From UBA7916 sp036121365 (GTDB lineage: Bacteria; Pseudomonadota; Gammaproteobacteria; Comchoanobacterales; Comchoanobacteraceae): DNA of 64,000 nt. The stretch is taken from NCBI GenBank assembly GCA_036121365.1, contig JAZAFR010000033.1, forward strand, positions 55,778 to 119,777, in the 5' to 3' direction. The notes under the pieces are model-generated. The model did not search any database, was not told where the DNA came from, and saw nothing but the letters and a program-made list of their open reading frames with translations. A program made the translations under genes and the position numbers. Shown one piece after another: positions 45,175 to 54,552 of the stretch (position 1 is its first letter; every line of letters begins with the position of its first letter).

Positions 45175-45747
45175 ATGGTGCAGCAGTTTATTATAGGGAT
45201 AGATGAAGTTGGTCGAGGGTGCTTGGCCGGACCTGTTGTGGCAGCAGGGGTCGTTATAGATGAGTGTCATCTCGAGAACATATTGGTGGATGATTCTAAA
45301 AAACTATCAGACAAGAAAAGGCGCGAGCTGTCAAAAGAGATTATTAGGTTATGTCGAGGGTGGGGTATTGGAATAGGGTCTGTGGCTGAAATTGATTCGA
45401 TCAATATTTTGCAGGCAAGTTTGTTGGCAATGCGTCGTGCTTTTGAGAATTGTCCAGTGACCGCTACAAAGGCTTTGGTCGATGGAAGAGAGGACCCAGG
45501 GTTGAAAATAGAGACAGAAACCATCATCAATGGCGATGCAATTGAGCCCATTATTTCGTGTGCAAGTATTGTGGCCAAAGTATTCAGAGATGATTTGATG
45601 AAAGCTTACGCAAGAGAGTTTCCTGGTTATGGTCTAGAGCGTCATATGGGGTATGGAACCAAGATGCATATGGAGGCATTAAAGAAACAAGGAGTAACTG
45701 TCATACACAGAAAAAGTTTTAAGCCAGTATTACAGCTTGTAACGTAA
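45175..45747 (+). CDS. rnhB: Ribonuclease HII
   Basis: Cuts RNA in RNA-DNA hybrids and removes misincorporated ribonucleotides from DNA. The catalytic GIDEVGRGCLAGPVVAAGV (Asp-Glu pair) lies at the N terminus. VDGRE, ASIVAKVFRDDLM (third Asp) and YGLERHMGYGTKMHMEAL follow in the expected order. I preferred ATG 45175 because GGAG lies six bases upstream; earlier GTG 45154 and ATG 45163 would add unsupported residues. It precedes dnaE, as in gammaproteobacteria. Confidence 0.94.
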   Translation: MVQQFIIGIDEVGRGCLAGPVVAAGVVIDECHLENILVDDSKKLSDKKRRELSKEIIRLCRGWGIGIGSVAEIDSINILQASLLAMRRAFENCPVTATKALVDGREDPGLKIETETIINGDAIEPIISCASIVAKVFRDDLMKAYAREFPGYGLERHMGYGTKMHMEALKKQGVTVIHRKSFKPVLQLVT

Positions 45748-45942
45748 TAGTCAGAGGAAACAAGGAAGACGCAGTCAACTTGAAAGGTATGAGATAAGGA
45801 GACTGCGGGCAGAAATTTCAAGTATAGCTGATAGAACAGTACAAAGAAATCAGTCAAAGCGTTTAAAGTTATCAGATTCAATTTGCGCTATCTTGGTAAA
45901 GACGGTATGATAATTAGGAAGGTCATAGCATGGGTCAATACA

Positions 45943-48900
45943 ATGACAACAGAAGTACAATACGTTCATTTGCAAGTACACAGTGAGTTCAGCATTGAAG
46001 ACAGTTTGTTGACTGTAAATGACATTGCAGGACTTGCAAAAAAAGATGAAATGCCTGCAGTTGCAATCACTGATGTGGGCAATGTATTTTCGTTGGTTAA
46101 GTTTTATCAAGCAGCAGTGAAGAATAAAGTTAAGCCTATTATAGGTGCTGAGGTGCGTATAAAAGAAGCCGAAGAGGGTGAAGATGGCAAGCAGACATCT
46201 AAAGGAAGTGGGGTCAGGAAAGAAAAGACCTATCGTTTATTGTTGTTGTGTCAGAATAGGCAGGGATATTTAAATTTGTCTAAATTAATGACTAGGTCAT
46301 TTTTAGAAGGACATAGACAGGGCATGCCTCACATTGACAAGACCTGGTTGGGTATCAACCAAGCAGAGGGATTGATTGCGATTGAGCCTGGGTCATCAGG
46401 TTATAGCCATCAAATGCAGATAGAAGACAGTGAAAAACTGGCACATTGGTTTGAGATTTTTCCCAATCGTTATTATTTTGGTTTGCATCGATTGCAGACG
46501 GAGGCAAGTCAGAAGTGGGAAGATCAGTTGAGGCGGTTGTCATATCAGAAAAAAATACCAATCGTGGCTTTAAATGCGGTCTGTTTTGCAGACAAAGAAT
46601 CACACCAAGCACACGAGGTGAGAGCGTGTATTCAGGCCGGAATGGTGTTAGAAGCTCGTGATGGAGATTTGTATAGTCCTGAGCAGTATTGGAAAACACA
46701 AGAAGAAATGGCCAGGTTATTTTCAGATATGCCGCAAGCATTGCAAAATTCTATTGAAATTGCTAAGCGTTGTAATGTTAAAATGACGCTCGATCAGGTA
46801 TGCTTACCTGATTTTCCTGTAGATGAAGGTTTAAGTCTATCGACTTATCTGAGGAGATTAAGCCAAGAAGGATTGGACAAGCGCCTAGAGAAGTTGTCTG
46901 TAACAGACGAGCAAAGCTCAGAAGAGAATCATGGTCAGGCATACTCAAGAAAAGACTATCAAGAAAGACTCGAAGTGGAGTTAGAAATAATCATAAATAT
47001 GGGTTTTCCCGGATATTTTCTCATTGTGGCTGATTTCATCAGATGGGCAAAGAGCAATGATGTTGCAGTGGGGCCAGGAAGAGGATCAGGAGCTGGTTCA
47101 TTGGTGGCCTACGCACTTGAGATTACTGGCATTGATCCGTTACCACATGGGTTGTTATTTGAGCGTTTTTTAAATCCAGAGCGGGTATCGATGCCAGATT
47201 TTGATATAGATTTTTGTATGATTAACCGAGATAAGGTCATCAGTTATGTATCAGAACGGTATGGTAAAGAAAGTGTTGCTCAGATCAGTACACATGGATC
47301 AATGGCGGCAAAGGCATCTGTGCGAGATGTCGGGCGTGTGATGGCGCATCCTTACGGGTTTGTAGACAAAATTGCTAAATTGATTCCCTTGGATTTGGGG
47401 ATAACTTTGCCGGAAGCGCTTAAGCAAGCGCCTGATTTGCAAGCTCGTTACCAGGATGACATTCAAGTGAAAGAATTATTAGATATGGCAATCACTCTAG
47501 AGGGTCGCGTACGCAATGTGGGACGGCACGCGGGAGGAGTGGTGATTTCGCCTGGAAAAATTTCAGACTTTTGTCCGTTATACAGAGAAGAAGGAAGTGC
47601 CTATCAATCAACGCATTTTGATATGGGAGACATAGAAAAAGCAGGTTTGGTAAAATTTGATTTTTTAGGTTTGAGGACGCTAACAATCATTGATACAACA
47701 GTAAAGTCAGTACATAGAGGATGTCAGAAAAAGATTGATATTGATAACATTCCTTTGCAAGATGAGAGAACATTCAATCTATTAAGATCTTGTAAAACCA
47801 CGGCAGTATTTCAGTTGGAGTCAAGGGGCTTTCAGGAGCTGATAGGTAGATTGTTACCGGATTGTTTTGCAGATATCGTCGCATTGGTTGCTTTGTATCG
47901 ACCAGGTCCATTGCAGTCAGGCATGGTGGATGATTTCATAGACAGAAAACATGGCCGTGCCAAGGTGGTTCATTTGCATCCGTGTTTAGAGGAGATTTTA
48001 AAAGAGACTTACGGTGTGATTGTTTATCAAGAGCAGGTCATGCAAATTGCTCAGGTGATGGCAGGTTACACGTTAGGAGCGGCGGACTTATTGAGACGTG
48101 CCATGGGTAAGAAAAAGCCAGAGGAGATGGCAAAGCAGAGAGACATCTTTTTGAAAGGCAGTCAGAAGAACAACATCGATACAGAGACTGCAACAAAAGT
48201 TTTTGATTTGATGGAGATGTTTGCAGGCTATGGATTCAATAAGTCTCACTCGGTAGCTTATGCAATGATTTCTTATCAGACGGCCTATTTGAAAGCGCAC
48301 TGGTTGGATTATTTTATGGCCTCTGTACTGACATCTGATATGGATAATACAGATAAGGTTGTGCACTATATCAATGATTGTAAAGCCTTAGGATTAAAAA
48401 TATTAGTGCCATGTGTGAATAAAAGTAGGGCATTTTTCCATGTGGAAAAAAGAGGTGAAATTCGCTTTGGCTTGGGTGCAATCAAAGGGGTTGGTGAAGG
48501 GTTTGCCTTGGAAGTTGAGAAAGCTCAAAAAGAGGAAGGTTCGTTTTCCAATATGTTAGATTTTTGTATTCGACTGTCTGATGCTAAGGTGAACAAAAAA
48601 GTATTAGAAGCATTGGTATGGAGCGGAGCTTTAGACTCATTAGGTCAAGATAGAGGAGTGTTATTGGCATCGATAGAGATGGTGTTATCACAGAAAGACC
48701 AGCACAATCGCAATGAGTCTTCTGGACAGGGGGATTTGTTCAGTTTGAATCAAGATGAGGGGCCGGTGGGATGTCAGTATGCAAAAGATGTACCTCTTTG
48801 GAGCTTGAAAAATCAGTTGGCACATGAGTTTCAGGTGCTTGGTTTATATTTCTCAGGGCATCCATTGGATCCTTACCGAGAAGAAGTTCGTCAGTTAAGG

Positions 48901-49443
48901 GGCAATAAAATTGCAAAATTAAAGCCATCTTCAAGAAAGGTCTTGGTAAAGCTTGTGGGTTTGATAGGTAAACAGAAGCGTATGACCACAAAATCTGGGC
49001 GTTTATTTATGCTGGTGGAGTTGATAGATGATTCAGGGGAGTTAGAGATAGCGTGTTTCGATGATAAAATGCAAGAGTTGCAATTGGCCCTAGCGAGTCA
49101 TGAGGTGGTGGTCATAGAGGGGCATGTACAGGAGGGTAAAAATGGCATGCGATTCAGTCCCAGCCGAATCATTGGATTGGAGCAATACCGACAGATGGAA
49201 AGTCCAACATTGCATATTGAGGTTCGGAAAAAAGAAGCCTCTGAGACCACTGCGTTAGAGATAGGAACAATATTGCGTAATCAGAAAAGTGGGAACAGTG
49301 AGGTCATTGTTTGGTATCAAACGGAGGACTTTAGAGTGGCATTAAGATTGAATGATGGTGTTTCCATTATAGTCAGCGAAACATTGCTGAGTACGTTAAG
49401 CCAGGTGAAAGGCGTTGCAAAAATAACTGCAAAATATGGTTAG
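45943..49443 (+). CDS. dnaE: DNA polymerase III alpha subunit
   Basis: The replicative polymerase. An N-terminal PHP domain (YVHLQVHSEFSIEDSLL at the start) precedes the C-family catalytic core, with the active-site aspartates in PDFDIDFC and GPGRGSGAGSLVAYALEITG. Further on are GRHAGGVVISPG, the fingers/tau region, an HhH region with FGLGAIKGVGEGF, and an OB fold (LVGLIGKQKRMTTKSGRLF). The length of about 1166 residues fits E. coli DnaE (1160). I chose ATG 45943, directly before the PHP strand; ATGs at 45883 and 45907 are longer alternatives. It converges with ung with a four-base overlap. Confidence 0.96.
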   Translation: MTTEVQYVHLQVHSEFSIEDSLLTVNDIAGLAKKDEMPAVAITDVGNVFSLVKFYQAAVKNKVKPIIGAEVRIKEAEEGEDGKQTSKGSGVRKEKTYRLLLLCQNRQGYLNLSKLMTRSFLEGHRQGMPHIDKTWLGINQAEGLIAIEPGSSGYSHQMQIEDSEKLAHWFEIFPNRYYFGLHRLQTEASQKWEDQLRRLSYQKKIPIVALNAVCFADKESHQAHEVRACIQAGMVLEARDGDLYSPEQYWKTQEEMARLFSDMPQALQNSIEIAKRCNVKMTLDQVCLPDFPVDEGLSLSTYLRRLSQEGLDKRLEKLSVTDEQSSEENHGQAYSRKDYQERLEVELEIIINMGFPGYFLIVADFIRWAKSNDVAVGPGRGSGAGSLVAYALEITGIDPLPHGLLFERFLNPERVSMPDFDIDFCMINRDKVISYVSERYGKESVAQISTHGSMAAKASVRDVGRVMAHPYGFVDKIAKLIPLDLGITLPEALKQAPDLQARYQDDIQVKELLDMAITLEGRVRNVGRHAGGVVISPGKISDFCPLYREEGSAYQSTHFDMGDIEKAGLVKFDFLGLRTLTIIDTTVKSVHRGCQKKIDIDNIPLQDERTFNLLRSCKTTAVFQLESRGFQELIGRLLPDCFADIVALVALYRPGPLQSGMVDDFIDRKHGRAKVVHLHPCLEEILKETYGVIVYQEQVMQIAQVMAGYTLGAADLLRRAMGKKKPEEMAKQRDIFLKGSQKNNIDTETATKVFDLMEMFAGYGFNKSHSVAYAMISYQTAYLKAHWLDYFMASVLTSDMDNTDKVVHYINDCKALGLKILVPCVNKSRAFFHVEKRGEIRFGLGAIKGVGEGFALEVEKAQKEEGSFSNMLDFCIRLSDAKVNKKVLEALVWSGALDSLGQDRGVLLASIEMVLSQKDQHNRNESSGQGDLFSLNQDEGPVGCQYAKDVPLWSLKNQLAHEFQVLGLYFSGHPLDPYREEVRQLRGNKIAKLKPSSRKVLVKLVGLIGKQKRMTTKSGRLFMLVELIDDSGELEIACFDDKMQELQLALASHEVVVIEGHVQEGKNGMRFSPSRIIGLEQYRQMESPTLHIEVRKKEASETTALEIGTILRNQKSGNSEVIVWYQTEDFRVALRLNDGVSIIVSETLLSTLSQVKGVAKITAKYG

Positions 49444-50126
49444 GATTGGATATTGGGAATATCCCAACAGATCGGGGAGGTTTGATGTTTTTTGAGCCAG
49501 TCATTGGCTTTTGAAAAGTGCTTACAGGTTAGAAAGCCTCGGTGTGCAGATAGGGGGGAGGGGTGAGGAGCTTGGAGAACAAGGTGTTTTTCATTGTTGA
49601 TCAACGCAGATTTTTTGATGGCTTGAGCGCCCCAAAGAAGGTAGACAACTGGCCTATCAATGTGCTGGTTGATGGCAGAGATGATAGAGTCGGTGAATTG
49701 TTGCCAGCCAAGATGGGCATGAGAGTGGGCTTTTCCGTGTTCAACGGTGAGAACAGAATTTAGAAGAAGGACCCCTTCAGAGGCCCAGGACAACAAGCAC
49801 CCATGGTTGGGTATGGGACAGCCTAAGTCGGCATTGAGTGCTTTAAAAATATTTTTTAGGGAGGGAGGAGGTGGTGTACCTGCAGCAACAGAAAAACACA
49901 GCCCATGGGCTTGTCCTGGTCCGTGGTAAGGGTCTTGTCCAATAATGACAGCTTTGACTTTTTCTAACGGTGTATGTTGAAGTCCTGAAAAAACTTGATG
50001 GTGTGGAGGGTATACAATGGTGCCAGCTTGGCGCATATTGGCCACAGTGTTTTGTATATTTTTAAAATAAGTTTTTTGTTTTTCTGAGCCGATGGCATCA
50101 GCCCATGAGGCAACAGCAGCAATCAT
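49440..50126 (-). CDS. ung: Uracil-DNA glycosylase
   Basis: Excises uracil from DNA. The catalytic water-activating Asp lies in VIIGQDPYHGPGQAHGLCFS. The Leu-intercalation loop is HPSPLSAHRGFLTCKHF, preceded by VLTVEHGKAHSHAHLGWQ (with LLLNS). At about 228 residues from ATG 50126 it matches family-1 UDG. The longer start at 50150 lacks support. Its last codons overlap the dnaE end. Confidence 0.96.
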   Translation of the reverse strand: MIAAVASWADAIGSEKQKTYFKNIQNTVANMRQAGTIVYPPHHQVFSGLQHTPLEKVKAVIIGQDPYHGPGQAHGLCFSVAAGTPPPPSLKNIFKALNADLGCPIPNHGCLLSWASEGVLLLNSVLTVEHGKAHSHAHLGWQQFTDSIISAINQHIDRPVVYLLWGAQAIKKSALINNEKHLVLQAPHPSPLSAHRGFLTCKHFSKANDWLKKHQTSPICWDIPNIQS

Positions 50127-50317
50127 AAGTATCCAGGGTGAACGATACAAACAATGCTAGCGTATTTGAATTGAATTGGCAAGAAGGCGTGAAAAAGGAA
50201 TACAGCGCAAGCATTGAATTAAACAAAGAACATAGCAGCGATATGTTCAGAGAATAAAAGGTTTAGATGAGTCTTAATTTAAGGTATGCTTAAGAGACAA
50301 GAATGGAGGAATACGAA

Positions 50318-51580
50318 GTGGAAATATCAAAGCAGTGGTTGAAAAGTGTTTTGGATATCTATGCAGATGAGAGTCAATTAAAGGGCATACTTGATAATAT
50401 AGAGAGACAATGGTCTATTATCAAATTTGAGCAAGGTGCATTGGACAACGAAGAGAGAGAAAAAGTTGAATGGATATTAAAGTATCTTTTAGGGTATAAG
50501 TCAGAGGAAATAAAGCATGTCCAGTTGAGTATGAATGATTGTTCTAGCATAACAAACTCTCTGTGGGGTTCGCTGAGCTGCAGTCATCTGACCGCTTTGG
50601 ATATCTCTGACTGTGGTTTGAATAACGATGCATTGGACTTTAAAAGTCTAGCAAGCCATTGTGGTGGGCTTGAGACTTTATTATTATCGGGTAATGATCT
50701 CAGTAAAAAAGAGGCAGAGTGTAAAAAAAAACAAGAACTGCTCACTGAAGAGTTGCTATGTAATTTGGTGCAACTTGCCAAGCTAAGAACCTTAAAGCAA
50801 CTTGATCTTTCAAAAACAGGCATTGGCAAGTTAAGAAATGGGTTAGGCGGTTTGATGTGGTTGATTACAAGAAATGGCTCGCTTGAGTATCTGGACATTT
50901 CTGGAATGGGGATCACCAAAAAAGTGGCGGCATATGTGTTATCTGGATTAGGTTGTTTGCAGCGGGCAAAAAATAGGGTTGTTGAGGTTAGGTTTGGATC
51001 TTCCCGTTTGGAGAGCCATTTTTTTGAGCGGTTACAAAAATGGAATACAGACAATGAAATAAGCAATTTAGATCATTATGTGATACGAGAGTCCTTATTG
51101 ACTCGTAAAGAGAGAAAAGAAATGCAAAAAGTGGTCATAGGTGGAAATCAGGGAGTGAGTGCAGAGTTTATAGATGGATTTAGTCCTGCTGATATAGGGC
51201 CAATTCAAGAATTGATTCGTCCTAGCGTACATCAAATTTGGCCAAAAGACATGGCAGTTGATGAAGTACAAAGAAAAAAAAGGAGAATGGATATTGATGT
51301 AGAATCTGATCATCCTAAGAAAAGAACAAGGGCAGGAGAAAGCACAGAAGAAAGTAGTGCACAGGATCAGGAGGAGGTATTGAGTTTACAACTGCAAAGC
51401 CTTTTTAATTTAGAGGACAAAGAGTACAAAGAGGACAAAAATGGGGACGTGCATAAAGAGAGTAAAGCAGAAAGTGAAAGTGAACATAGTCAATTGCAAT
51501 TTTATGATTTGCCAGAGGAAATGAGGCGTGAAGTAATAGAGTACTTTGGAGAAGGGGTATGCCGGGTGAAAATGATATAA
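50318..51580 (+). CDS. Leucine-rich repeat protein with NLS-like and F-box-like segments (candidate effector)
   Basis: About 420 residues, not recognised as a known orthologue. Numbering from ATG 50303, four leucine-rich repeats are visible (LTALDISDCGLN 96-107, LETLLLSGNDLS 123-134, LKQLDLSKTGI 164-174, LEYLDISGMGIT 194-205). A perfect bipartite nuclear-localisation pattern follows: RKKRR (324-328), ten residues, then KKRTR (339-343). The C terminus has an acidic, Ser-rich linker and a short LPEEMRREVIEYF (403-415) that resembles the start of an F-box. No signal peptide is present. GGAGG sits eight bases before GTG 50318, so I favour that start over ATG 50303. Host targeting is inference. 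Confidence 0.65.
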   Translation: MEISKQWLKSVLDIYADESQLKGILDNIERQWSIIKFEQGALDNEEREKVEWILKYLLGYKSEEIKHVQLSMNDCSSITNSLWGSLSCSHLTALDISDCGLNNDALDFKSLASHCGGLETLLLSGNDLSKKEAECKKKQELLTEELLCNLVQLAKLRTLKQLDLSKTGIGKLRNGLGGLMWLITRNGSLEYLDISGMGITKKVAAYVLSGLGCLQRAKNRVVEVRFGSSRLESHFFERLQKWNTDNEISNLDHYVIRESLLTRKERKEMQKVVIGGNQGVSAEFIDGFSPADIGPIQELIRPSVHQIWPKDMAVDEVQRKKRRMDIDVESDHPKKRTRAGESTEESSAQDQEEVLSLQLQSLFNLEDKEYKEDKNGDVHKESKAESESEHSQLQFYDLPEEMRREVIEYFGEGVCRVKMI

Positions 51581-51747
51581 AAACCATAAGGAGAAGAAAA
51601 CATAACTAGCAGAACCACAAAATTTAGACTCCCAAAAAGACTTTTCGGAACATTTTTCCTGATGCTATTGGCGCCTACTCTAGGGTAATAAACCTTATAA
51701 TAGACTATGATGCGCACACCAAATGGTAGATGCAGCAAAATAAAACA

Positions 51748-52821
51748 TCAGATGCCGTTAAAAAACGAGCAGCCTAAGTCACAATGGTGTTTCATTGAGG
51801 GGTAACTTTGAAGTATTGGTGTCGTATGGGGCTTATCATCTCTAGAGTGGTTTTTAAGTGTGTCGGACAAAATATGTGTATTGGCGCCCAGAACTGCATC
51901 TTGATTGTTAGGGCAGTAATGTTCATTGATGGCAAGTTGAGCTTTACCAAAATTTCCTTGGTCGTAAGCATTCAAAATGCCAGAGAGACTTTTTTGGTTT
52001 CTAAAATTCCATTGAGAAAGAACAAATGGAATGCCTCCCCACAGACAAAGCGCAATAAAAGATAGGGGGTTAGAAGCGTTAAACGGGCTAAACATAGACA
52101 GCATAGATTTAAATCCAGCATACATTGATACATTAATTGATTGTATTTGAGATTGATTCAGTTGTGCTTGTATGTCTTTTGAGTCAAGGACAGAAAGTGC
52201 TTGGGCAACACCAAGAGAGTGGGCACGAAAGTCAATGGTTTTGATATTGGGATGTTCTAGCAAAATTTTCTTGATGAGCGAAGTTTGAAAGGATAAAGAT
52301 TCTTGATGTGAGCAAGGTTGGGGCATGGTTAGAAGAATGGTTCCAGAGCTAGGTCTTATATCACGACAGGAATCAAGAGGCCATCCATTGCCCCGAAAGA
52401 TCACAACCAATTTCGTATTTGGGACTGAATGATAAAGTGAGTGATCAGAGTAGCGAATTGAAAATTTATCATCACCCAGATACAGTGGAGAGATAACAGA
52501 AGATAAAATATAGTGAGGAAAGCGCAGAAGATGTCCTAAAAACGTATACCCGAAAGTATGTGCATGATGCTCTCCCTGGGATAAATCTAAATTGAGTGAT
52601 TGGGGAAAATACAGTGGAGAATATCGCCAACGAGAAATGATATGGTCAAGATTTTTTCCAATCATAGACAAAAGGCTAAAAGGCAATATAAAAGCATTGA
52701 TAGGGGAAAGCACAATCATGATAAAAAGTAGGCAAGACGTCAGAAGCGTATGCTTCAGAGACCCTAAATACAAATACATCATGAAAAAAGCTGAGATTAA
52801 AAGAGAAAAAGGACTAATCAT
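51748..52821 (-). CDS. Membrane-anchored alpha/beta-hydrolase-like protein
   Basis: About 357 residues. Two or three hydrophobic segments (about 1-60) anchor the protein. The remainder has VVIFRGNGWPLDSC (likely oxyanion loop) and TIDFRAHSLGVAQALSVL, where AHSLG is a nucleophile elbow of GxSxG type with Ala in the first position. A possible acid/His pair lies in CPNNQDAVLGANTHI. Substrate and family are unknown; similar membrane-linked hydrolases occur among Legionella proteins. The start is ATG 52821, because the upstream TTG 52872 lies inside the -35 box of a consensus promoter. Confidence 0.6.
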   Translation of the reverse strand: MISPFSLLISAFFMMYLYLGSLKHTLLTSCLLFIMIVLSPINAFILPFSLLSMIGKNLDHIISRWRYSPLYFPQSLNLDLSQGEHHAHTFGYTFLGHLLRFPHYILSSVISPLYLGDDKFSIRYSDHSLYHSVPNTKLVVIFRGNGWPLDSCRDIRPSSGTILLTMPQPCSHQESLSFQTSLIKKILLEHPNIKTIDFRAHSLGVAQALSVLDSKDIQAQLNQSQIQSINVSMYAGFKSMLSMFSPFNASNPLSFIALCLWGGIPFVLSQWNFRNQKSLSGILNAYDQGNFGKAQLAINEHYCPNNQDAVLGANTHILSDTLKNHSRDDKPHTTPILQSYPSMKHHCDLGCSFFNGI

Positions 52822-52843
52822 AATAATAAATTGTTTTTGTGAT

Positions 52844-52872
52844 ATTATAACAATGAGGATTGGCAATGTCAA
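52844..52872 (-). promoter_or_regulatory. Consensus sigma-70 promoter of the alpha/beta-hydrolase-like gene
   Basis: Read on the minus strand, TTGACA (52872-52867), a 17-base spacer and TATAAT (52849-52844) match both consensus boxes exactly. This is the strongest promoter in the window by sequence and fixes the gene start downstream at 52821. Confidence 0.8.
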
Positions 52873-52930
52873 ACAAAAAATGAATTAAACGGTTGAAGCG
52901 TCGTTGAGTGTCAGTGCGTTTTAAGATGCT

Positions 52931-54322
52931 CTAGGCACAAAAGTGTTGTTGTACAAAAGAAAATAACGTTTCCAAGCCCATGGCTTCACCGCCTTTATCT
53001 CTACCTGGTCTGGCAGTTTCGTTATAAGCAGAGCCATCAATATGCAGCCAATCGATATTGTCGGAGATGAAGTGTTGCAAAAACAATGCAGCTATAATGG
53101 ATCCTCCATAGGGTGTTTTTCCGGTTGAGCAGATATCTGCAATGTCTGAATCGAGTTGCTTTTTGTAAGGTTCATACAGAGGCAAAGGCCAGATCCAGTC
53201 ATGTTTTTCCTGGGAGATTGAACAAAGAGATTCAGATAGAGGGGTATTATTTGAAAAAACAGAGGGGATATCCATACCAAGTGCAACACGTTGCGCTCCG
53301 GTCAGTGTCGCATAATCAATAATGCATTGGGGGTTGTCTTGGCTGCAAGCAGAGAGAAGGTCTGCAAGAATGAGTCTACCTTCGGCGTCGGTATGGCCAA
53401 TTTCAACACTCATACCATTTCTGGCTTTATAAACATCACCGGGTAAGAAAGATGAGGCTGAGACAGAGTTATCGCATGCGGCTATCCACAGTGCAATAGA
53501 AACAGGTAATTTAGAGGCCATGATCATTTCACTCAGAGCAATCATATGCGCTGCTCCACCCATGTCTTTTTTCATAGACTGCATAGCATTGTGGGGCTTA
53601 ACTTGGATTCCACCAGTATCAAAACAAACACCTTTGCCAACAAGTGCAATGAGTGGATCTTCTGGGTTTCCCCAGCGCAGACAAATCATACGAGGAGGGC
53701 GATTACTGGCTCTGCCAACGAGATGAATGAGGGGGTAATTCTGTTGTTTGAGATCATCGCCTACGACTTCTTCAATATGGGCCTGATGGCGTTTGGCAAG
53801 CGCATGACAAATATCGCTTAGGTCCATGGGGCCAAAATCTTCTGCAGGTGTATTGATCCAATTGCGAACCTGATAGGTGGCATTGAGAAGGATATTGAGA
53901 GAGAATTGACTTTTTTTTGTGAGGTTGGAGATGAGCAATGAGGGGGTTTTTTTTCTGGCTAAGCGGTAACGGGTGAATTCATAGCAGCAAAGGCCCCAAA
54001 TTTTAGCAAGGGCAGCGACATCAAGTTGGCCTATCTGGCTTTGTAGTTGGTATATGGCCACAGGAAGTGCTTGAACAATCGATGCAAATTGCCATATAGA
54101 AGCCTGGAGGCTCCAGCCAAAGAGGACTGTGGAAATATTGCCACTGTCATCTGGAAGCACAACGAAAGAACCTATGTCTGCAGTGAAATTTTGCTGAGAG
54201 AGCCAGTTTTTTTGTGAAGCAGACAATGATTGAAGCTTGGGAAGTGTTTTGGGATCAACCGCAATGAGGTCAATGGACTTTTGTCCGTGTGGCAAAGTGC
54301 TGATGCAGCCAAATAGTTCCAT
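52931..54322 (-). CDS. Leucyl aminopeptidase family protein (M17)
   Basis: A two-zinc aminopeptidase. The C-terminal catalytic domain contains ALVGKGVCFDTGGIQVKP (metal-binding Lys and Asp), MKKDMGGAAHM (metal Asp), the M17 signature IGHTDAEGRLILADLLS (catalytic region) and DIPSVFSNN. At about 463 residues it is shorter than E. coli PepA (503) and closer to PepB-like M17 enzymes. I chose ATG 54322, since GAGGAG lies seven bases upstream; the upstream start at 54373 is unsupported. Substrate preference is not predictable. Confidence 0.9.
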   Translation of the reverse strand: MELFGCISTLPHGQKSIDLIAVDPKTLPKLQSLSASQKNWLSQQNFTADIGSFVVLPDDSGNISTVLFGWSLQASIWQFASIVQALPVAIYQLQSQIGQLDVAALAKIWGLCCYEFTRYRLARKKTPSLLISNLTKKSQFSLNILLNATYQVRNWINTPAEDFGPMDLSDICHALAKRHQAHIEEVVGDDLKQQNYPLIHLVGRASNRPPRMICLRWGNPEDPLIALVGKGVCFDTGGIQVKPHNAMQSMKKDMGGAAHMIALSEMIMASKLPVSIALWIAACDNSVSASSFLPGDVYKARNGMSVEIGHTDAEGRLILADLLSACSQDNPQCIIDYATLTGAQRVALGMDIPSVFSNNTPLSESLCSISQEKHDWIWPLPLYEPYKKQLDSDIADICSTGKTPYGGSIIAALFLQHFISDNIDWLHIDGSAYNETARPGRDKGGEAMGLETLFSFVQQHFCA

Positions 54323-54552
54323 AGTTATACTCCTCAATTTTTTAGTGGTTGGTGTGTAAAAACAAGTTAGCAAAAAGTGAGCAAAAGAACAACGGCTGAC
54401 TGAAAATTATTTGATGGACAATAAGAAATGAACAGTTCGTGGCAAACATGGTACTGACTCTAAGAGAGAATCAGCACCGTAAGTAACATTTTAAACTTAG
54501 ACAGAGAGATTAAAATATTCTAAATTAAGTTCGGTCTGGTTGTCAGTGGTCA
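54323..54552. other. Intergenic region between M17 peptidase and SDR genes
   Basis: Both flanking genes are on the minus strand. An imperfect hairpin (about 54452-54472, CTGACTCT pairing with GAGAATCAG) is visible without a T-run. No gene is seen. Confidence 0.3.
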
